NCBI GenBank assembly: GCA_002412885.1
Contig: DHVX01000071.1
Coordinates: 70,747-134,746, forward strand
DNA length: 64,000 nucleotides
Direction: 5' to 3'
Source of the DNA: Bacteroidales bacterium UBA5197
GTDB taxonomy: Bacteria; Bacteroidota; Bacteroidia; Bacteroidales; Lentimicrobiaceae
The notes under the pieces are model-generated. The model saw only the letters and a list, made by a program, of their open reading frames with translations, ran no database searches and was not told the DNA's origin. Both the position numbers and the translations under genes were made by a program. Below are positions 26,074-35,336 of the stretch, one piece after another (within the stretch, counting starts at the first letter, position 1; each line of letters opens with the position of its first letter).

Positions 26074-27252
26074 ATGGAACTAAACCTAAACAACACGGAA
26101 ATTGCGTTCAAGATAAAGAGCAACAAAGATTTAAAAAGGGCACTCTTTTTATTCAATGCCATTTCACAGCCTTTTATGGTTAAACTGGGAAACGTTTTTA
26201 CCAGAATTGCATTACGCTTAAAGGCTCCGATTGCCTGGGTCATAAAACCTACCATATATAAACACTTTGTTGGTGGTGAAACAATTGAAGAATGTATTTC
26301 AACAGTTGACAAACTCAAAGGTTTTAAAGTTCATTCTATTCTTGATTATTCGGTTGAAGGTGGCAATGATGAAGAAAGCATTCATGCCACAATGCTTGAA
26401 ACACTTAAATCTATCCGCAACGCAGCTACCAACCCCGCAATTCCATTCGCAGTATTTAAACCCACCGCTTTTGCCAATCAGCATTTGTTTGAACATGCTG
26501 ATCCTATCAAACCGCTTGAAGGAGAGATGGAGAAAGAATTTTATCGTTTCAGATCGAGGGTGAATATTCTGTGCAACGAAGCCTTTAAATATAATGTTCC
26601 CCTTATGGTTGATGCTGAAGACAGCTGGTATCAGCATCTGGTTGACGACACTGTGCTTGAAATGATGAAGCGTTACAACCGCGAAAAAGCCATTGTTTTC
26701 AACACACTTCAGATGTATCGCGCCGACCGGCTTGAGTTTCTGAAAAGAAGCATTGAAGAAGCCCGTGAAGACAATTTCTACCTGGGATTGAAATTTGTAA
26801 GAGGCGCATATATGGAGAAAGAGCGTTTGCGTGCTTTTGAAAAAGGATACCCCTCTCCTATTCATCCCGATAAGGCTGCGACCGACGAAGCTTTCAATAC
26901 TGCCTTGCGTATTTCGATTGAGAATGCCGATATCGCGAGTATTTTCTGCGGTTCGCACAACGAGAAAAGTAACCTGCTGTTTGCCGAAGCCATTAAAGCA
27001 AATAACTATTCACTTGACGATAACAGGTTCTGGTTTTCACAGCTATACGGCATGAGCGACCACATAAGTTTTAATCTGGCCGATGCCGGATACAATGTCA
27101 CCAAGTACATACCCTATGGACCAGTAAATTCGGTGATGCCCTATTTACTTCGCAGAGCCGAAGAAAACACATCGGTATCCGGGCAAACCAGCCGCGAGCT
27201 GAGTCTGATCAGAAGCGAAATCAAACGGAGAAAGCAATCTGCGAAAAACTGA
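26074..27252 (+). CDS. Proline dehydrogenase
   Basis: A 392 residue FAD-dependent enzyme oxidising proline to pyrroline-5-carboxylate. Family signatures are LGLKFVRGAYMEKER (about residues 240-255), FCGSHNEKSN (flavin-binding region) and the C-terminal YGPVNSVMPYLLRRAEENT, which contains the paired Arg residues that hold the substrate. It is the stand-alone form, with no pyrroline-5-carboxylate dehydrogenase fused or adjacent. The ATG at 26074 is preferred over a TTG at 26041 that overlaps a TAATTTTG promoter-like box (26036-26043). A PutP-type symporter gene is present at 59781-61220. Confidence 0.93.
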   Translation: MELNLNNTEIAFKIKSNKDLKRALFLFNAISQPFMVKLGNVFTRIALRLKAPIAWVIKPTIYKHFVGGETIEECISTVDKLKGFKVHSILDYSVEGGNDEESIHATMLETLKSIRNAATNPAIPFAVFKPTAFANQHLFEHADPIKPLEGEMEKEFYRFRSRVNILCNEAFKYNVPLMVDAEDSWYQHLVDDTVLEMMKRYNREKAIVFNTLQMYRADRLEFLKRSIEEAREDNFYLGLKFVRGAYMEKERLRAFEKGYPSPIHPDKAATDEAFNTALRISIENADIASIFCGSHNEKSNLLFAEAIKANNYSLDDNRFWFSQLYGMSDHISFNLADAGYNVTKYIPYGPVNSVMPYLLRRAEENTSVSGQTSRELSLIRSEIKRRKQSAKN

Positions 27253-27305
27253 TTTTTATAAATGTGCTTCGACTTTGATACCTGTGAAAGATTGTTCGTT
27301 TTGTC

Positions 27306-27333
27306 CTTCGTTCCGATAGCTATCGGAACGAAG
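27306..27333. repeat. 28 bp perfect palindrome with core CCGATAGCTATCGG
   Basis: CTTCGTTCCGATAG is followed directly by its exact reverse complement. The 14 bp core is shared with the palindrome at 2742-2759. It would form a long uninterrupted cruciform or RNA hairpin without loop-forming bases. Confidence 0.9.
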
Positions 27334-27395
27334 TGTTTAAACGCTTGATTTAACTGTCATCTCCGCATTATGCTCAATTTTTTTTTTGAGTTACA

Positions 27396-27481
27396 ACTCA
27401 GGATGACATCGTATAGAGTTGATAACGTAAGTATTAAAGAGAATAATTGCTCCCCTAACACGAATGTCACACTGAGCGGAG
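27396..27481 (+). repeat. 86 bp dispersed repeat, copy 1
   Basis: Aligned by hand without gaps to the reverse complement of 61310-61395, it is identical at 74 of 86 positions. Conserved blocks include GACATCGTATAGAG, GATAACGT and CGAATGTCACACTGAGCGGAG. Confidence 0.88.
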
Positions 27482-27737
27482 TCGAAGTGCTTTTGATCCG
27501 GTTTCAGCCTTTCATCACAACATTACACTCCGTTTTTCTTAAGTCTCAACTCAAGAAGACTGCCAGTCTGAGCCTGAATGCCGTTTTTGACGTTTGATCC
27601 GGGTTCTCCATTCCATCCATTCAACCTCTTAAACCATAGATTCAACAGCTTAATTTCCGCATTCACCGATTTTCATTCTATACACCGATGGTATCAGGGT
27701 ATTTTTGCTGCAATATTCGGCAAAATATCATCTGATT

Positions 27738-28427
27738 ATGAAAAAACTCAACACCTTTACACCGATTCTGTTGCTCATTCTGGCGCTGCTTTATGCTGTT
27801 TTCGGGATGTCGCAAACCGAAAATAAAACAGGCTTTCTGCTTTCCGGCATCGAAACCCGGATTACCGGATTTGCAGGGCCATCGCTCAGCATTTCAGAAA
27901 TAAAAAACAAACCTGCATTGTTCAAAGGCGGCAGCGGTGGAATAATTGTAAACAGAAATTTCTTTGCCGGAGCTTTCGCGGAAACACATGCAGGTTCGCA
28001 CAACACCGGCCGGTTAAGCCTTACGCTGGGCAACAGGCAGACAGTCACCTATTCAAACCTCAGAACTAACTTTGGCTTTGCCGGGCTGATGTTCGGATAT
28101 ATCCGTCAAAAAACCGAAAACTTCAGGCTTCAGGCGGGCATGGGAATTGCGCTGGGCAGCATCAGCCTGTCAGAAAATGATTACCGGCTTGACTTTCGCG
28201 AAAACATAATAAATGATGGCGTGTTTGTAATAATACCCAAAGCTGAAGCCGGATTCAGACTTTTTCCTTTTATCAGAACCACTTTAGGACTTGGTTACCG
28301 TATAGTCAGAGGAACAGGCAGAACAACTGCAACTTCAGAGGGAACTATAAAAAAATGCCTGAATAACAAAGACTTCTCAGGACCGTTGGTATCAATCAGC
28401 ATCCATATGGGAAACTTTAATTCCTGA
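27738..28427 (+). CDS. Putative outer-membrane beta-barrel protein
   Basis: A 229 residue protein with a signal peptide (about 1-25, ending GMSQ). It has amphipathic strand patterns typical of small outer-membrane barrels (FGFAGLMFGYIRQK, FRLQAGMGIALGSISLS, IRTTLGLGYRIVRG) and a final strand VSISIHMGNFNS. The ATG at 27738 is chosen because it directly precedes the signal peptide. It lies 45 bases upstream of the TonB receptor gene, so it may be the first gene of that operon. Confidence 0.65.
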   Translation: MKKLNTFTPILLLILALLYAVFGMSQTENKTGFLLSGIETRITGFAGPSLSISEIKNKPALFKGGSGGIIVNRNFFAGAFAETHAGSHNTGRLSLTLGNRQTVTYSNLRTNFGFAGLMFGYIRQKTENFRLQAGMGIALGSISLSENDYRLDFRENIINDGVFVIIPKAEAGFRLFPFIRTTLGLGYRIVRGTGRTTATSEGTIKKCLNNKDFSGPLVSISIHMGNFNS

Positions 28428-28472
28428 GACAAGAACAAAACTAAAGCAGCTATAAAAACAACCAACTAAAAG

Positions 28473-30827
28473 ATGAACAAAACATTTTACTTACTCTTAT
28501 TGCTTCTCCTTCCTGCTTTTGCTGCTTTCGCCGACACAGAGCCGGAAACCCCCGGAAGCAAACGATTTACCATCAGTGGAAACATCAGAGACAAAGAATC
28601 TGGCGAAGAATTGCTGGGTGCAACCATTTACGTGCATGAACTGAAAACCGGCACTGTCACCAATCAGTATGGGTTTTACTCACTCAGCCTGAACCCCGGC
28701 GAATACAAAATCACTATTTCATTTATCGGTTTCACTCCCATTGAAAAGCTGATACAGATGCGTGAAAACATCACGCTGAACGTTGAAATGGCTCCTGCTC
28801 GTCAGCAACTCAGCGAAGTGGTTATTACCGGCGAAAGGCCAGGCGACAACATCCGTAAACCCGAAATGAGCGTAGTGAGAATGGACATTAAAACCATAAA
28901 CCGCATTCCGGCACTTATGGGCGAAGTTGATATCATCAAAGCCATTCAATTGCTTCCGGGCGTTCAATCCACCTCCGAAGGGTCATCGGGGTTCAGCGTA
29001 AGGGGCGGAAGTCCTGATCAGAACCTGATCCTCCTCGACGAAGCCATTGTTTATAATGCTTCCCATCTTCTGGGATTTTTCTCGGTTTTCAACAACGATG
29101 CCATCAAGGATGTAACCTTATATAAGGGTGATATTCCGGCTTCTTATGGTGGAAGACTTTCGTCGATACTCGACATCAGAATGAAAGACGGAAACTCAAA
29201 AAAGTTTGCCGGCGCCGGTGGTATTGGAACCATCTCAAGCCGCCTGACGCTTGAAGGTCCGGTAATCGAAGACAAAACATCATTTCTGCTGGCAGGCCGC
29301 CGCACCTATGTTGATATTTTTCTTCCTTTTGCAAAAAACGAGGATATCCGCGACAACGTACTCTACTTTTACGACCTGAATGCCAAAATCAACCATAAAA
29401 TCAACGACAGAAACAGGCTTTACCTTTCGGGATATTTTGGCCGCGATGTTTTCAGCAATGAATTCGCTCGTATGAGCCTCGGCAATCAGACCGGTACATT
29501 GAGATGGAACCACCTCTTTTCGCAGAAATTATTTTCCAATTTCACTCTCATTCAAAGTATGTATGATTATGAACTGGGAACAGCGGAGGGCAATGCAAAT
29601 TCGTTTATCTGGAAATCGAAAATGCAGAATCAAAGCCTGAAGGGTGATTTTACATGGTACATAAATCCCGATCACACGCTTCGTTTCGGGGTGTTGGGCA
29701 TTAGACATACTTTCGATCCGGGTTTTGCCAGAGGAACAGGCAGCGAAAGCCTTTTCACCGAGTACAGACTCCCGCTGAACTACGCGATGGAATACGGCGT
29801 TTACATCAACAATGAGCATAAAATAAGCAGTAAAGTCGTGATCAAATACGGACTCCGTTTATCGGCTTTTCAGAATACCGGAGTTGCCACCATTTATAAT
29901 TACGACTCCGATTTCAATGCCATTGATTCTGTGCTGTATGGCAAAGGAAAAATCATCAATACCTATATTGCTCCGGAACCGAGGATTGGGCTCAATTACG
30001 TGATTAATCCTGCATCTTCTGTAAAGGCAAGCTATTCCCGAACAGTGCAATATGTGCATCTGGCGCAAAACTCAACCGCCGGAACTCCGCTTGATTTATG
30101 GTTTCCGAGTAGTCCGAATGTAAAACCGCAGAAAGCTGATCAGCTGGCTGTGGGCTACTTCAGGAATTTTAAGGGCAATGCGTTTGAAACTTCCGCCGAA
30201 GTCTATTACAAGAACATGTATGATGTAATCGACTTTAAGGACAATGCTGAATTGCTGCTTAACCCTAAACTGGAAGGAGAGCTCCGCACCGGTAAAGGCT
30301 GGTCGTATGGAATGGAAATTATGGTAAAAAAGAACATCGGCAAGCTGAATGGTTGGGTCAGTTACACCCTGTCGGCAACCCGCAGGCAAATTGAAGGCAT
30401 AAACGAAGGAAATAGCTATCGCGCTCCGTATGAGAAGCCACACAACATTTCGGTGATTATAAATTATGAGTTCTCCGAAAGGGCTGTTTTATCATCAACC
30501 TGGGTTTATTCAACCGGTTCGCCCGTTACTTTCCCAACAGGGCGTGCAGTGATCGGCAATGTAATTGTCCCCATTTACAGCGACCGCAATTCATACCGTT
30601 TGCCCGATTATCATCGCCTTGATGTTTCATTCACTTACAAAAACAAGATCAGGGAAAACCGAACGTGGCAGGGAGAATGGAATTTTTCGGTTTACAATGC
30701 TTACGGGCGAAAAAATGCCTGGGCCATCAACTTCCAGCAGGACCCGGTTAATCCATATGTTACTTATGCCGAAAAAACCTACCTGTTCAGCATTATTCCT
30801 TCAATAACCTACAACTTTAAGTTCTGA
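28473..30827 (+). CDS. TonB-dependent receptor with carboxypeptidase-like regulatory domain
   Basis: A 784 residue outer-membrane receptor. The signal peptide covers about 1-20. An N-terminal carboxypeptidase-like (DUF4480/CarbopepD_reg) domain covers about 30-110 (GNIRDKESGEELLGATIYV). The plug domain covers about 125-245 (IQLLPGVQSTSEGSSGFSVR, DEAIVYNASHLLG), followed by a beta-barrel ending in IIPSITYNFKF with the expected terminal Phe. Such receptors import large substrates through the outer membrane using TonB energy. It lacks a SusD partner. The DUF4249 lipoprotein encoded 21 bases downstream is the usual partner for this subtype. Substrate is unknown. Confidence 0.92.
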   Translation: MNKTFYLLLLLLLPAFAAFADTEPETPGSKRFTISGNIRDKESGEELLGATIYVHELKTGTVTNQYGFYSLSLNPGEYKITISFIGFTPIEKLIQMRENITLNVEMAPARQQLSEVVITGERPGDNIRKPEMSVVRMDIKTINRIPALMGEVDIIKAIQLLPGVQSTSEGSSGFSVRGGSPDQNLILLDEAIVYNASHLLGFFSVFNNDAIKDVTLYKGDIPASYGGRLSSILDIRMKDGNSKKFAGAGGIGTISSRLTLEGPVIEDKTSFLLAGRRTYVDIFLPFAKNEDIRDNVLYFYDLNAKINHKINDRNRLYLSGYFGRDVFSNEFARMSLGNQTGTLRWNHLFSQKLFSNFTLIQSMYDYELGTAEGNANSFIWKSKMQNQSLKGDFTWYINPDHTLRFGVLGIRHTFDPGFARGTGSESLFTEYRLPLNYAMEYGVYINNEHKISSKVVIKYGLRLSAFQNTGVATIYNYDSDFNAIDSVLYGKGKIINTYIAPEPRIGLNYVINPASSVKASYSRTVQYVHLAQNSTAGTPLDLWFPSSPNVKPQKADQLAVGYFRNFKGNAFETSAEVYYKNMYDVIDFKDNAELLLNPKLEGELRTGKGWSYGMEIMVKKNIGKLNGWVSYTLSATRRQIEGINEGNSYRAPYEKPHNISVIINYEFSERAVLSSTWVYSTGSPVTFPTGRAVIGNVIVPIYSDRNSYRLPDYHRLDVSFTYKNKIRENRTWQGEWNFSVYNAYGRKNAWAINFQQDPVNPYVTYAEKTYLFSIIPSITYNFKF

Positions 30828-30848
30828 TACGCTAAAACCACGAACAAA

Positions 30849-31715
30849 ATGAAAACTCTGAATATAAAACCCCTGTTTATAAAAGCTTTTGGCATTGTTG
30901 CTGCAACATTAATCATGGCATCGTGCACCGAAAAAATTGACATTGAGCTGGATGAAAGTTATACCCGTCTAGTGGTAGAAGGAAGTATAACCACCGATAC
31001 TACGGCTCATATAATCAGACTGACCCGTTCAACCAGCTACTTTTTTCCTGAACAGGCGCCCGGTGTCAGCGGGGCAGAGTTGACTATTGACGATGGCTCA
31101 AACCTTATCACACTTAGCGAAACAGAACCAGGAACCTATGCAACACCAACTGATTTTCATGGTTTGCCAGGACGTTACTACACACTCAATATAAAATTAT
31201 CAGAACCCATCGGAGGGTATGACAATTACACCGCCAGTTCATATATGAACTTCCCGGCACCCCTTGATTCCATAAAAGCAGTATTCAGAAGCGAATGGGG
31301 GCCAGACGGATTTTATGAAATTACCTGTTATGTGCAGGACTCGTCAAGCGTTGATTTTTATATGTTTAACGTGTTCAAAAACGGAGAATTGATATCAGAC
31401 ACGCTGAATAAGGTATTTGTTACCGATGACCGTTTTTATAACGGAAATTATACCAACGGGATAGGCATCGGATATCTTAACCAGTCGTATGAAAGGCAAA
31501 AAGTTAACCCCGGGGATGTACTCGCTATAGAAAGTGCACGCATCACAGAAGAGTATTTCAAATTCGTAACTCAACTACAAATACAATCGGGATATCAGAG
31601 TCCGCTTTTCAGTGGACCGCCGTCAAACATCAAAGGAAATATCAGCAATGGCGGCATTGGATTTTTTGCTGCATATCCGGTAAGCTATACCACAACAATT
31701 GCTGAAAGTAACTGA
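30849..31715 (+). CDS. DUF4249 family lipoprotein
   Basis: A 288 residue lipoprotein (MASC with Cys26). The mature start SYTRLVVEGSITTDTTAHII is the typical DUF4249 opening, followed by LTRSTSYFFPEQAPGVSGAE and the C-terminal IKGNISNGGIGFFAAY. Members are commonly encoded directly after a carboxypeptidase-like TonB receptor, as here, and are thought to be surface accessory proteins of that receptor. A ligand cannot be inferred. Confidence 0.87.
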   Translation: MKTLNIKPLFIKAFGIVAATLIMASCTEKIDIELDESYTRLVVEGSITTDTTAHIIRLTRSTSYFFPEQAPGVSGAELTIDDGSNLITLSETEPGTYATPTDFHGLPGRYYTLNIKLSEPIGGYDNYTASSYMNFPAPLDSIKAVFRSEWGPDGFYEITCYVQDSSSVDFYMFNVFKNGELISDTLNKVFVTDDRFYNGNYTNGIGIGYLNQSYERQKVNPGDVLAIESARITEEYFKFVTQLQIQSGYQSPLFSGPPSNIKGNISNGGIGFFAAYPVSYTTTIAESN

Positions 31716-31862
31716 TGCGGAATCCGCTATCTAGCTGGCTTTCAACTGCATTAAAATTACCTTAAATCGGCAAAATCCATACAACAATTTACATCCTGCT
31801 GCGTTATCTCTGCAATCGATTGCGCTAATATAAATTCAACATACTTTTAAATCTGAATTGCT

Positions 31863-32054
31863 ATGCTGGAGTACACAAAAACCATTTTGCAAAAAGTCAG
31901 TTTCAACCGTGATCTTTTCAGGAAAGAGCTGATAAAATCGAAACGATGGTTGCGCAGGGAAGAATTAATTCTTCTTCAGATCTGGTGTCTTGTCACATTT
32001 AATGACTCTTACAGTGACATTATTCGTGAAGTATTCTACGGTATTTCCCGATAA
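31863..32054 (+). CDS. Small conserved hypothetical protein
   Basis: A 63 residue basic, helical protein with the pattern KTILQKVSFNRDLFRKELIK followed by SKRWLRREELILLQIWC. Small proteins of this form (one long charged helix pair with an LFxKEL motif) recur in Bacteroidota, usually without assigned function. It is supported as a gene by its own well-formed terminator 25 bases after the stop. No start-proximal promoter consensus is seen. Confidence 0.65.
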   Translation: MLEYTKTILQKVSFNRDLFRKELIKSKRWLRREELILLQIWCLVTFNDSYSDIIREVFYGISR

Positions 32055-32075
32055 GGGAGATTTTTGGTGTTAACG

Positions 32076-32110
32076 ATAAAGGCCCTTCTACGGGCCTTTA
32101 TTATTTTTTG
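32076..32110 (+). terminator. Intrinsic terminator
   Basis: A perfect 10 bp stem ATAAAGGCCC/GGGCCTTTAT (32076-32085 and 32092-32101) with a six base loop is followed by TATTTTTT. It ends the small gene at 31863-32054. Confidence 0.93.
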
Positions 32111-32293
32111 AAACCGGAGCAAATGATTGAGAAAAAATCATAATCCAACGCATAGTTTGGATCTGTAAAAACATCTTATATTTGGATTGAAAATCAGATA
32201 TTCACTTTAGGTTATAGAACTATAATTTTGCCTGGGTGCCCGTTTGGAACAATGTTGACAAATCGCAAAAACAATAAATCTAAAAGAATCCCA

Positions 32294-33565
32294 ATGTTTA
32301 ATATTCAGGACTTGCATTTAGAAAAGGAATTGTTGCCTCTTATAGATTTCACCCCGAATGAATTCTCGCGAAAAACTTTGCAGGAGCTAATAAAACAACC
32401 GCTTGGCTCTATAGAAGAAATTCTCCACAGGCAGCTCATATTGAAGGGGTTTATTGCCAATAATGTTATTTTCAAAAATTATACTTATTCCAGGAGAGAA
32501 TTGTTGGAGGTTTTATCATTTCTTAAACCTGAAAATTTTAATGATAATCCGAAAAGAAATCAGAGACTACGTCTTTTGTTTTCAGAGCAGAGCAGACACA
32601 GAAAAGCCAGCAATCTGATTCAAGCAGTACTGTTTTTGAATAGAATTCAATTGTTTTTTATTGCAAGAATAAATTTAGCAGTCTTTCCTGAAAATTATAA
32701 AAAGGTTCTGATTAATATAAATGACTTTCTTTCAGGTTTAAACTTGCCCAAATATGAACTATTAATCAGAGAGCAGAATTTCAAGGTAAAACATATTGTC
32801 GAATTATCTGACTTGTTTGCCGAAGCAATTGTCAACGGAGAATTTGAGAAATTCTGGAAACACTTTTTTTTATTTGAGGCTTACCTGTCTATCAGTCTGG
32901 GAATATTAAAACACGAATGGGCATTCCCGACATTTTCAAAAAAAGGATTCACTTTGATTGAATTTTATCATCCGATGTTGTTGAACCCTGTATCCAATAG
33001 TTTTACAACAAATAGCAATGTTATTTTAATAACCGGACCCAATATGTCCGGAAAATCAACATTCCTGAAAGCTGTAGGTCTTTGCGTTTTTCTTGGTCAC
33101 ATCGGGTTAGGTGTGCCGGCCAAAAAAGCAGAAATTCCATTTGTTGATACAATCTCAATATCTATAAACCTCAATGACGATATTATAAGCGGGTTTAGCC
33201 ATTTTATGACTGAACTGATAAACCTCAAAAAAGTAATTACCGAAGCTACAGAGAATAATTATTGTTTCGCTGTATTTGATGAATTATTCAGAGGCACCAA
33301 CAATGAAGACGCAATAGAAATAAGTGCAATGACAATAAAAGGGTTAACAAAATTTAAAAATTCAATATTCTTTATTTCTACACACCTTCAGGAGCTGAAA
33401 GAGTTAGCAGAGGTGAAAGAGGAAAAAATTGCAACTTTTTACATTGACTGTGAATTGAAAAATAACAATCCTAAATTTACTTATGAGTTAAAAGAAGGGT
33501 GGTCGAACCTAAAAGTTGGACGAATATTAATTGAAAAAGAAGGGTTAAACAAACTATTGGGTTAA
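32294..33565 (+). CDS. MutS-family ATPase without mismatch-recognition domain
   Basis: A 423 residue protein carrying only the MutS core/lever helices (about 1-225) and the ABC-type ATPase domain. Walker A is GPNMSGKST (about 248-256), Walker B ends in CFAVFDE (324-330) with FRGTNNEDA after it, and the H-switch is STHLQEL. There is no N-terminal mismatch-binding domain and no C-terminal Smr nuclease, so it is neither MutS1 nor MutS2. Short MutS-like ATPases of this form are found in Bacteroidota and their function is unknown. The ATG at 32294 gives the family-like start. The gene looks more AT-rich than its neighbours. Confidence 0.85.
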   Translation: MFNIQDLHLEKELLPLIDFTPNEFSRKTLQELIKQPLGSIEEILHRQLILKGFIANNVIFKNYTYSRRELLEVLSFLKPENFNDNPKRNQRLRLLFSEQSRHRKASNLIQAVLFLNRIQLFFIARINLAVFPENYKKVLININDFLSGLNLPKYELLIREQNFKVKHIVELSDLFAEAIVNGEFEKFWKHFFLFEAYLSISLGILKHEWAFPTFSKKGFTLIEFYHPMLLNPVSNSFTTNSNVILITGPNMSGKSTFLKAVGLCVFLGHIGLGVPAKKAEIPFVDTISISINLNDDIISGFSHFMTELINLKKVITEATENNYCFAVFDELFRGTNNEDAIEISAMTIKGLTKFKNSIFFISTHLQELKELAEVKEEKIATFYIDCELKNNNPKFTYELKEGWSNLKVGRILIEKEGLNKLLG

Positions 33566-33708
33566 GACAGATGAAGGGGTGAGAGTAATCAAATGAATAT
33601 GCAGTTCGCATCATCCTTAATCAAGTCATCTGCCGCCATACTTTTTCTCTTTCTTAAAAAAAACTACTTTTGAAGCTGCAATATTACCAAAATTGAACCA
33701 TCTGCACC

Positions 33709-34074
33709 ATGAACAATACAACTGAATATGATGAGCGTTTCGCTAAAATGTCCTTTGCCCTGGTTTATCCAATGTACCTCCTGAAAGTTGAAAAAAAAGG
33801 CAGAACTAAGGAAGAACTTCATCAGGTAATTGAATGGTTGACAGGCTTTAACAACGAAAAACTAGAAAGCCTGATCGAAGAAAATGTAAATTTTGAAACA
33901 TTTTTCCAGCAAGCAAACTTAAACCCTTCTTCGCATCTGATTACCGGAGTTATTTGCGGTTATCGAGTGGAAGAGATACAGAATCCTCTCACACAAAAAG
34001 TCAGGTACCTTGATAAACTGGTAGATGAACTGGCAAAAGGAAGAAAAATGGAGAAGATATTGAGGGGGATATAG
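33709..34074 (+). CDS. DUF2200 family protein
   Basis: A 121 residue cytosolic protein that fits DUF2200. Landmarks are FAKMSFALVYPMYLLKVEKK (about 10-29), EELHQVIEWLTGF, LITGVICGYRVEEIQNPL (about 78-95) and a basic C-terminal LVDELAKGRKMEKIL. Members are uncharacterised and widespread. It is monocistronic and followed by a 177 base spacer in which I see nothing. Confidence 0.88.
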   Translation: MNNTTEYDERFAKMSFALVYPMYLLKVEKKGRTKEELHQVIEWLTGFNNEKLESLIEENVNFETFFQQANLNPSSHLITGVICGYRVEEIQNPLTQKVRYLDKLVDELAKGRKMEKILRGI

Positions 34075-34251
34075 GTTACAGAGGTTTTTAACCATACCGC
34101 TAATTGTTCTCCATTCAACCACCATTAAATTCACACTCCGATGTCATTCCCTGCTATTTAATCAAAAGACAAAAGGTCAATAAATGAAGATCAGGTAAAT
34201 GATTTTTCGCAGTGAGTGTGAGGTTGACTTTGAAAAAATGGAAAATTGCGA

Positions 34252-35208
34252 TCAGACCTCTCTTTGAATCAGGAAAACAGTGTAACCGATGTAAACCATC
34301 AATAAAATGGCAGCTTCCCACCTGTCGAGCCTTTTTTTACCGCCCAGAAACATGGCAAGAAACAATAACAAAGTGCCTGCTGCTACCAGATAGATATCGG
34401 TATTAAAGGTAGTATTGAAACTCAGAGGTCTGATCATTCCACTTACCCCAAGTATAAGGAATATATTAAAGATATTAGATCCGATTATATTACCCACGGC
34501 AATATCATTGTTTTTGCGGTAGGCAGCCACCACCGATGTCGCCAGCTCGGGTAATGAAGTGCCTGCAGCTATAATTGTCAGCCCGATTATTTTTTGACTC
34601 ACACCATAAGCTTCAGCAAGGTCAATGGCATTTGTAACAACCAGCCTGCCACCAAAAATCAGACCTGCAAAACCAAGAACGATAAATAACGTGATTTTAA
34701 ATACTGTTAAATGCTTGTCTGTGACTGATGCATCCGTTCTGTCTGTTCGCATCTGCCTGTAAATATAATAAAGGAACAGCCCAAAAAATACAAGCAAAAT
34801 TAATGCATCGGCCCTTGAAAGAATGTTACTTCCACCCATAAACATATCGTTACCCACCACAAAGAGTAAAACCAACGCCAACAAAGAAAAGGGAATCTCC
34901 TTCCATACAGTGCTTGATTGCACCACCAAAGGACTGATTAAACCGGCAATGCCAAGAATGGCAAACAGGTTAAACATATTGCTGCCGATGACATTGGCAA
35001 AAACGATATCATGATGATTTTGCATGGATGAATAAACATTCACCACGAGCTCAGGCGCTGAGGTGCCAAACGCAACAATGGTCAACCCAATAGCCAGATC
35101 AGGAATCCTGTATTTTTTGGCCAGAGCAGAAGCTCCTTCAACCAGCCAATCGGCTCCTTTAATCAGCAGCACAAAACCTGCCAGCAACAGAAATATTTGC
35201 AGTGTCAT
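34252..35208 (-). CDS. Calcium/sodium antiporter (YrbG-like)
   Basis: A 318 residue inner-membrane exchanger of the CaCA superfamily with about ten membrane segments. It has the two inverted alpha repeats, each with the acidic signature: VAFGTSAPELVVN with ANVIGSNMFNLF in the first half, and IAAGTSLPELATS with GNIIGSNIFNIF in the second. The Glu residues in the PEL motifs are the ion ligands. It exports Ca2+ in exchange for Na+ (or moves related cations). It is divergent from the phosphate transporter gene. Confidence 0.94.
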   Translation of the reverse strand: MTLQIFLLLAGFVLLIKGADWLVEGASALAKKYRIPDLAIGLTIVAFGTSAPELVVNVYSSMQNHHDIVFANVIGSNMFNLFAILGIAGLISPLVVQSSTVWKEIPFSLLALVLLFVVGNDMFMGGSNILSRADALILLVFFGLFLYYIYRQMRTDRTDASVTDKHLTVFKITLFIVLGFAGLIFGGRLVVTNAIDLAEAYGVSQKIIGLTIIAAGTSLPELATSVVAAYRKNNDIAVGNIIGSNIFNIFLILGVSGMIRPLSFNTTFNTDIYLVAAGTLLLFLAMFLGGKKRLDRWEAAILLMVYIGYTVFLIQREV

Positions 35209-35304
35209 AAAAATGATAAACAGTTTAAAAAAACGTTCGCAAAAGTATGCAAAATAGCATCAGTAATTACTGAATAAATCTGTCTGTAACAATTTATTAT
35301 CAGG

Positions 35305-35317
35305 CTGTTCAGAACAG
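35305..35317. promoter_or_regulatory. 13 bp palindrome CTGTTCAGAACAG
   Basis: A perfect odd-length palindrome (arms CTGTTC/GAACAG around one A) in the divergent region between the antiporter and the phosphate transporter. Symmetry of this size fits a dimeric regulator site, but no regulator is identified. Confidence 0.4.
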
Positions 35318-35336
35318 GCATGCCATCACCTGATAA

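Larger units (their letters stand above)
27253..27737. other. Repeat-rich gene-free spacer
   Basis: It contains a 28 bp perfect palindrome at 27306-27333, a run of ten or so T residues at 27378-27387, and an 86 bp element at 27396-27481 repeated in opposite orientation at 61310-61395. The words GAGCGGAGTCGAAGTGC at the right end are typical of dispersed Bacteroidota intergenic sequences. A plus-strand frame at 27370-27597 runs through the repeat and is not credible. Confidence 0.75.

Noticed and set aside
26299..26958. 219 codon minus-strand frame inside proline dehydrogenase
   Set aside because: It is fully antisense to a well-supported enzyme gene and has no recognisable domain.
27370..27597. 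Plus-strand 75 codon frame
   Set aside because: It reads through the T-run and the 86 bp repeat, so apparent residues come from non-coding repeat sequence.
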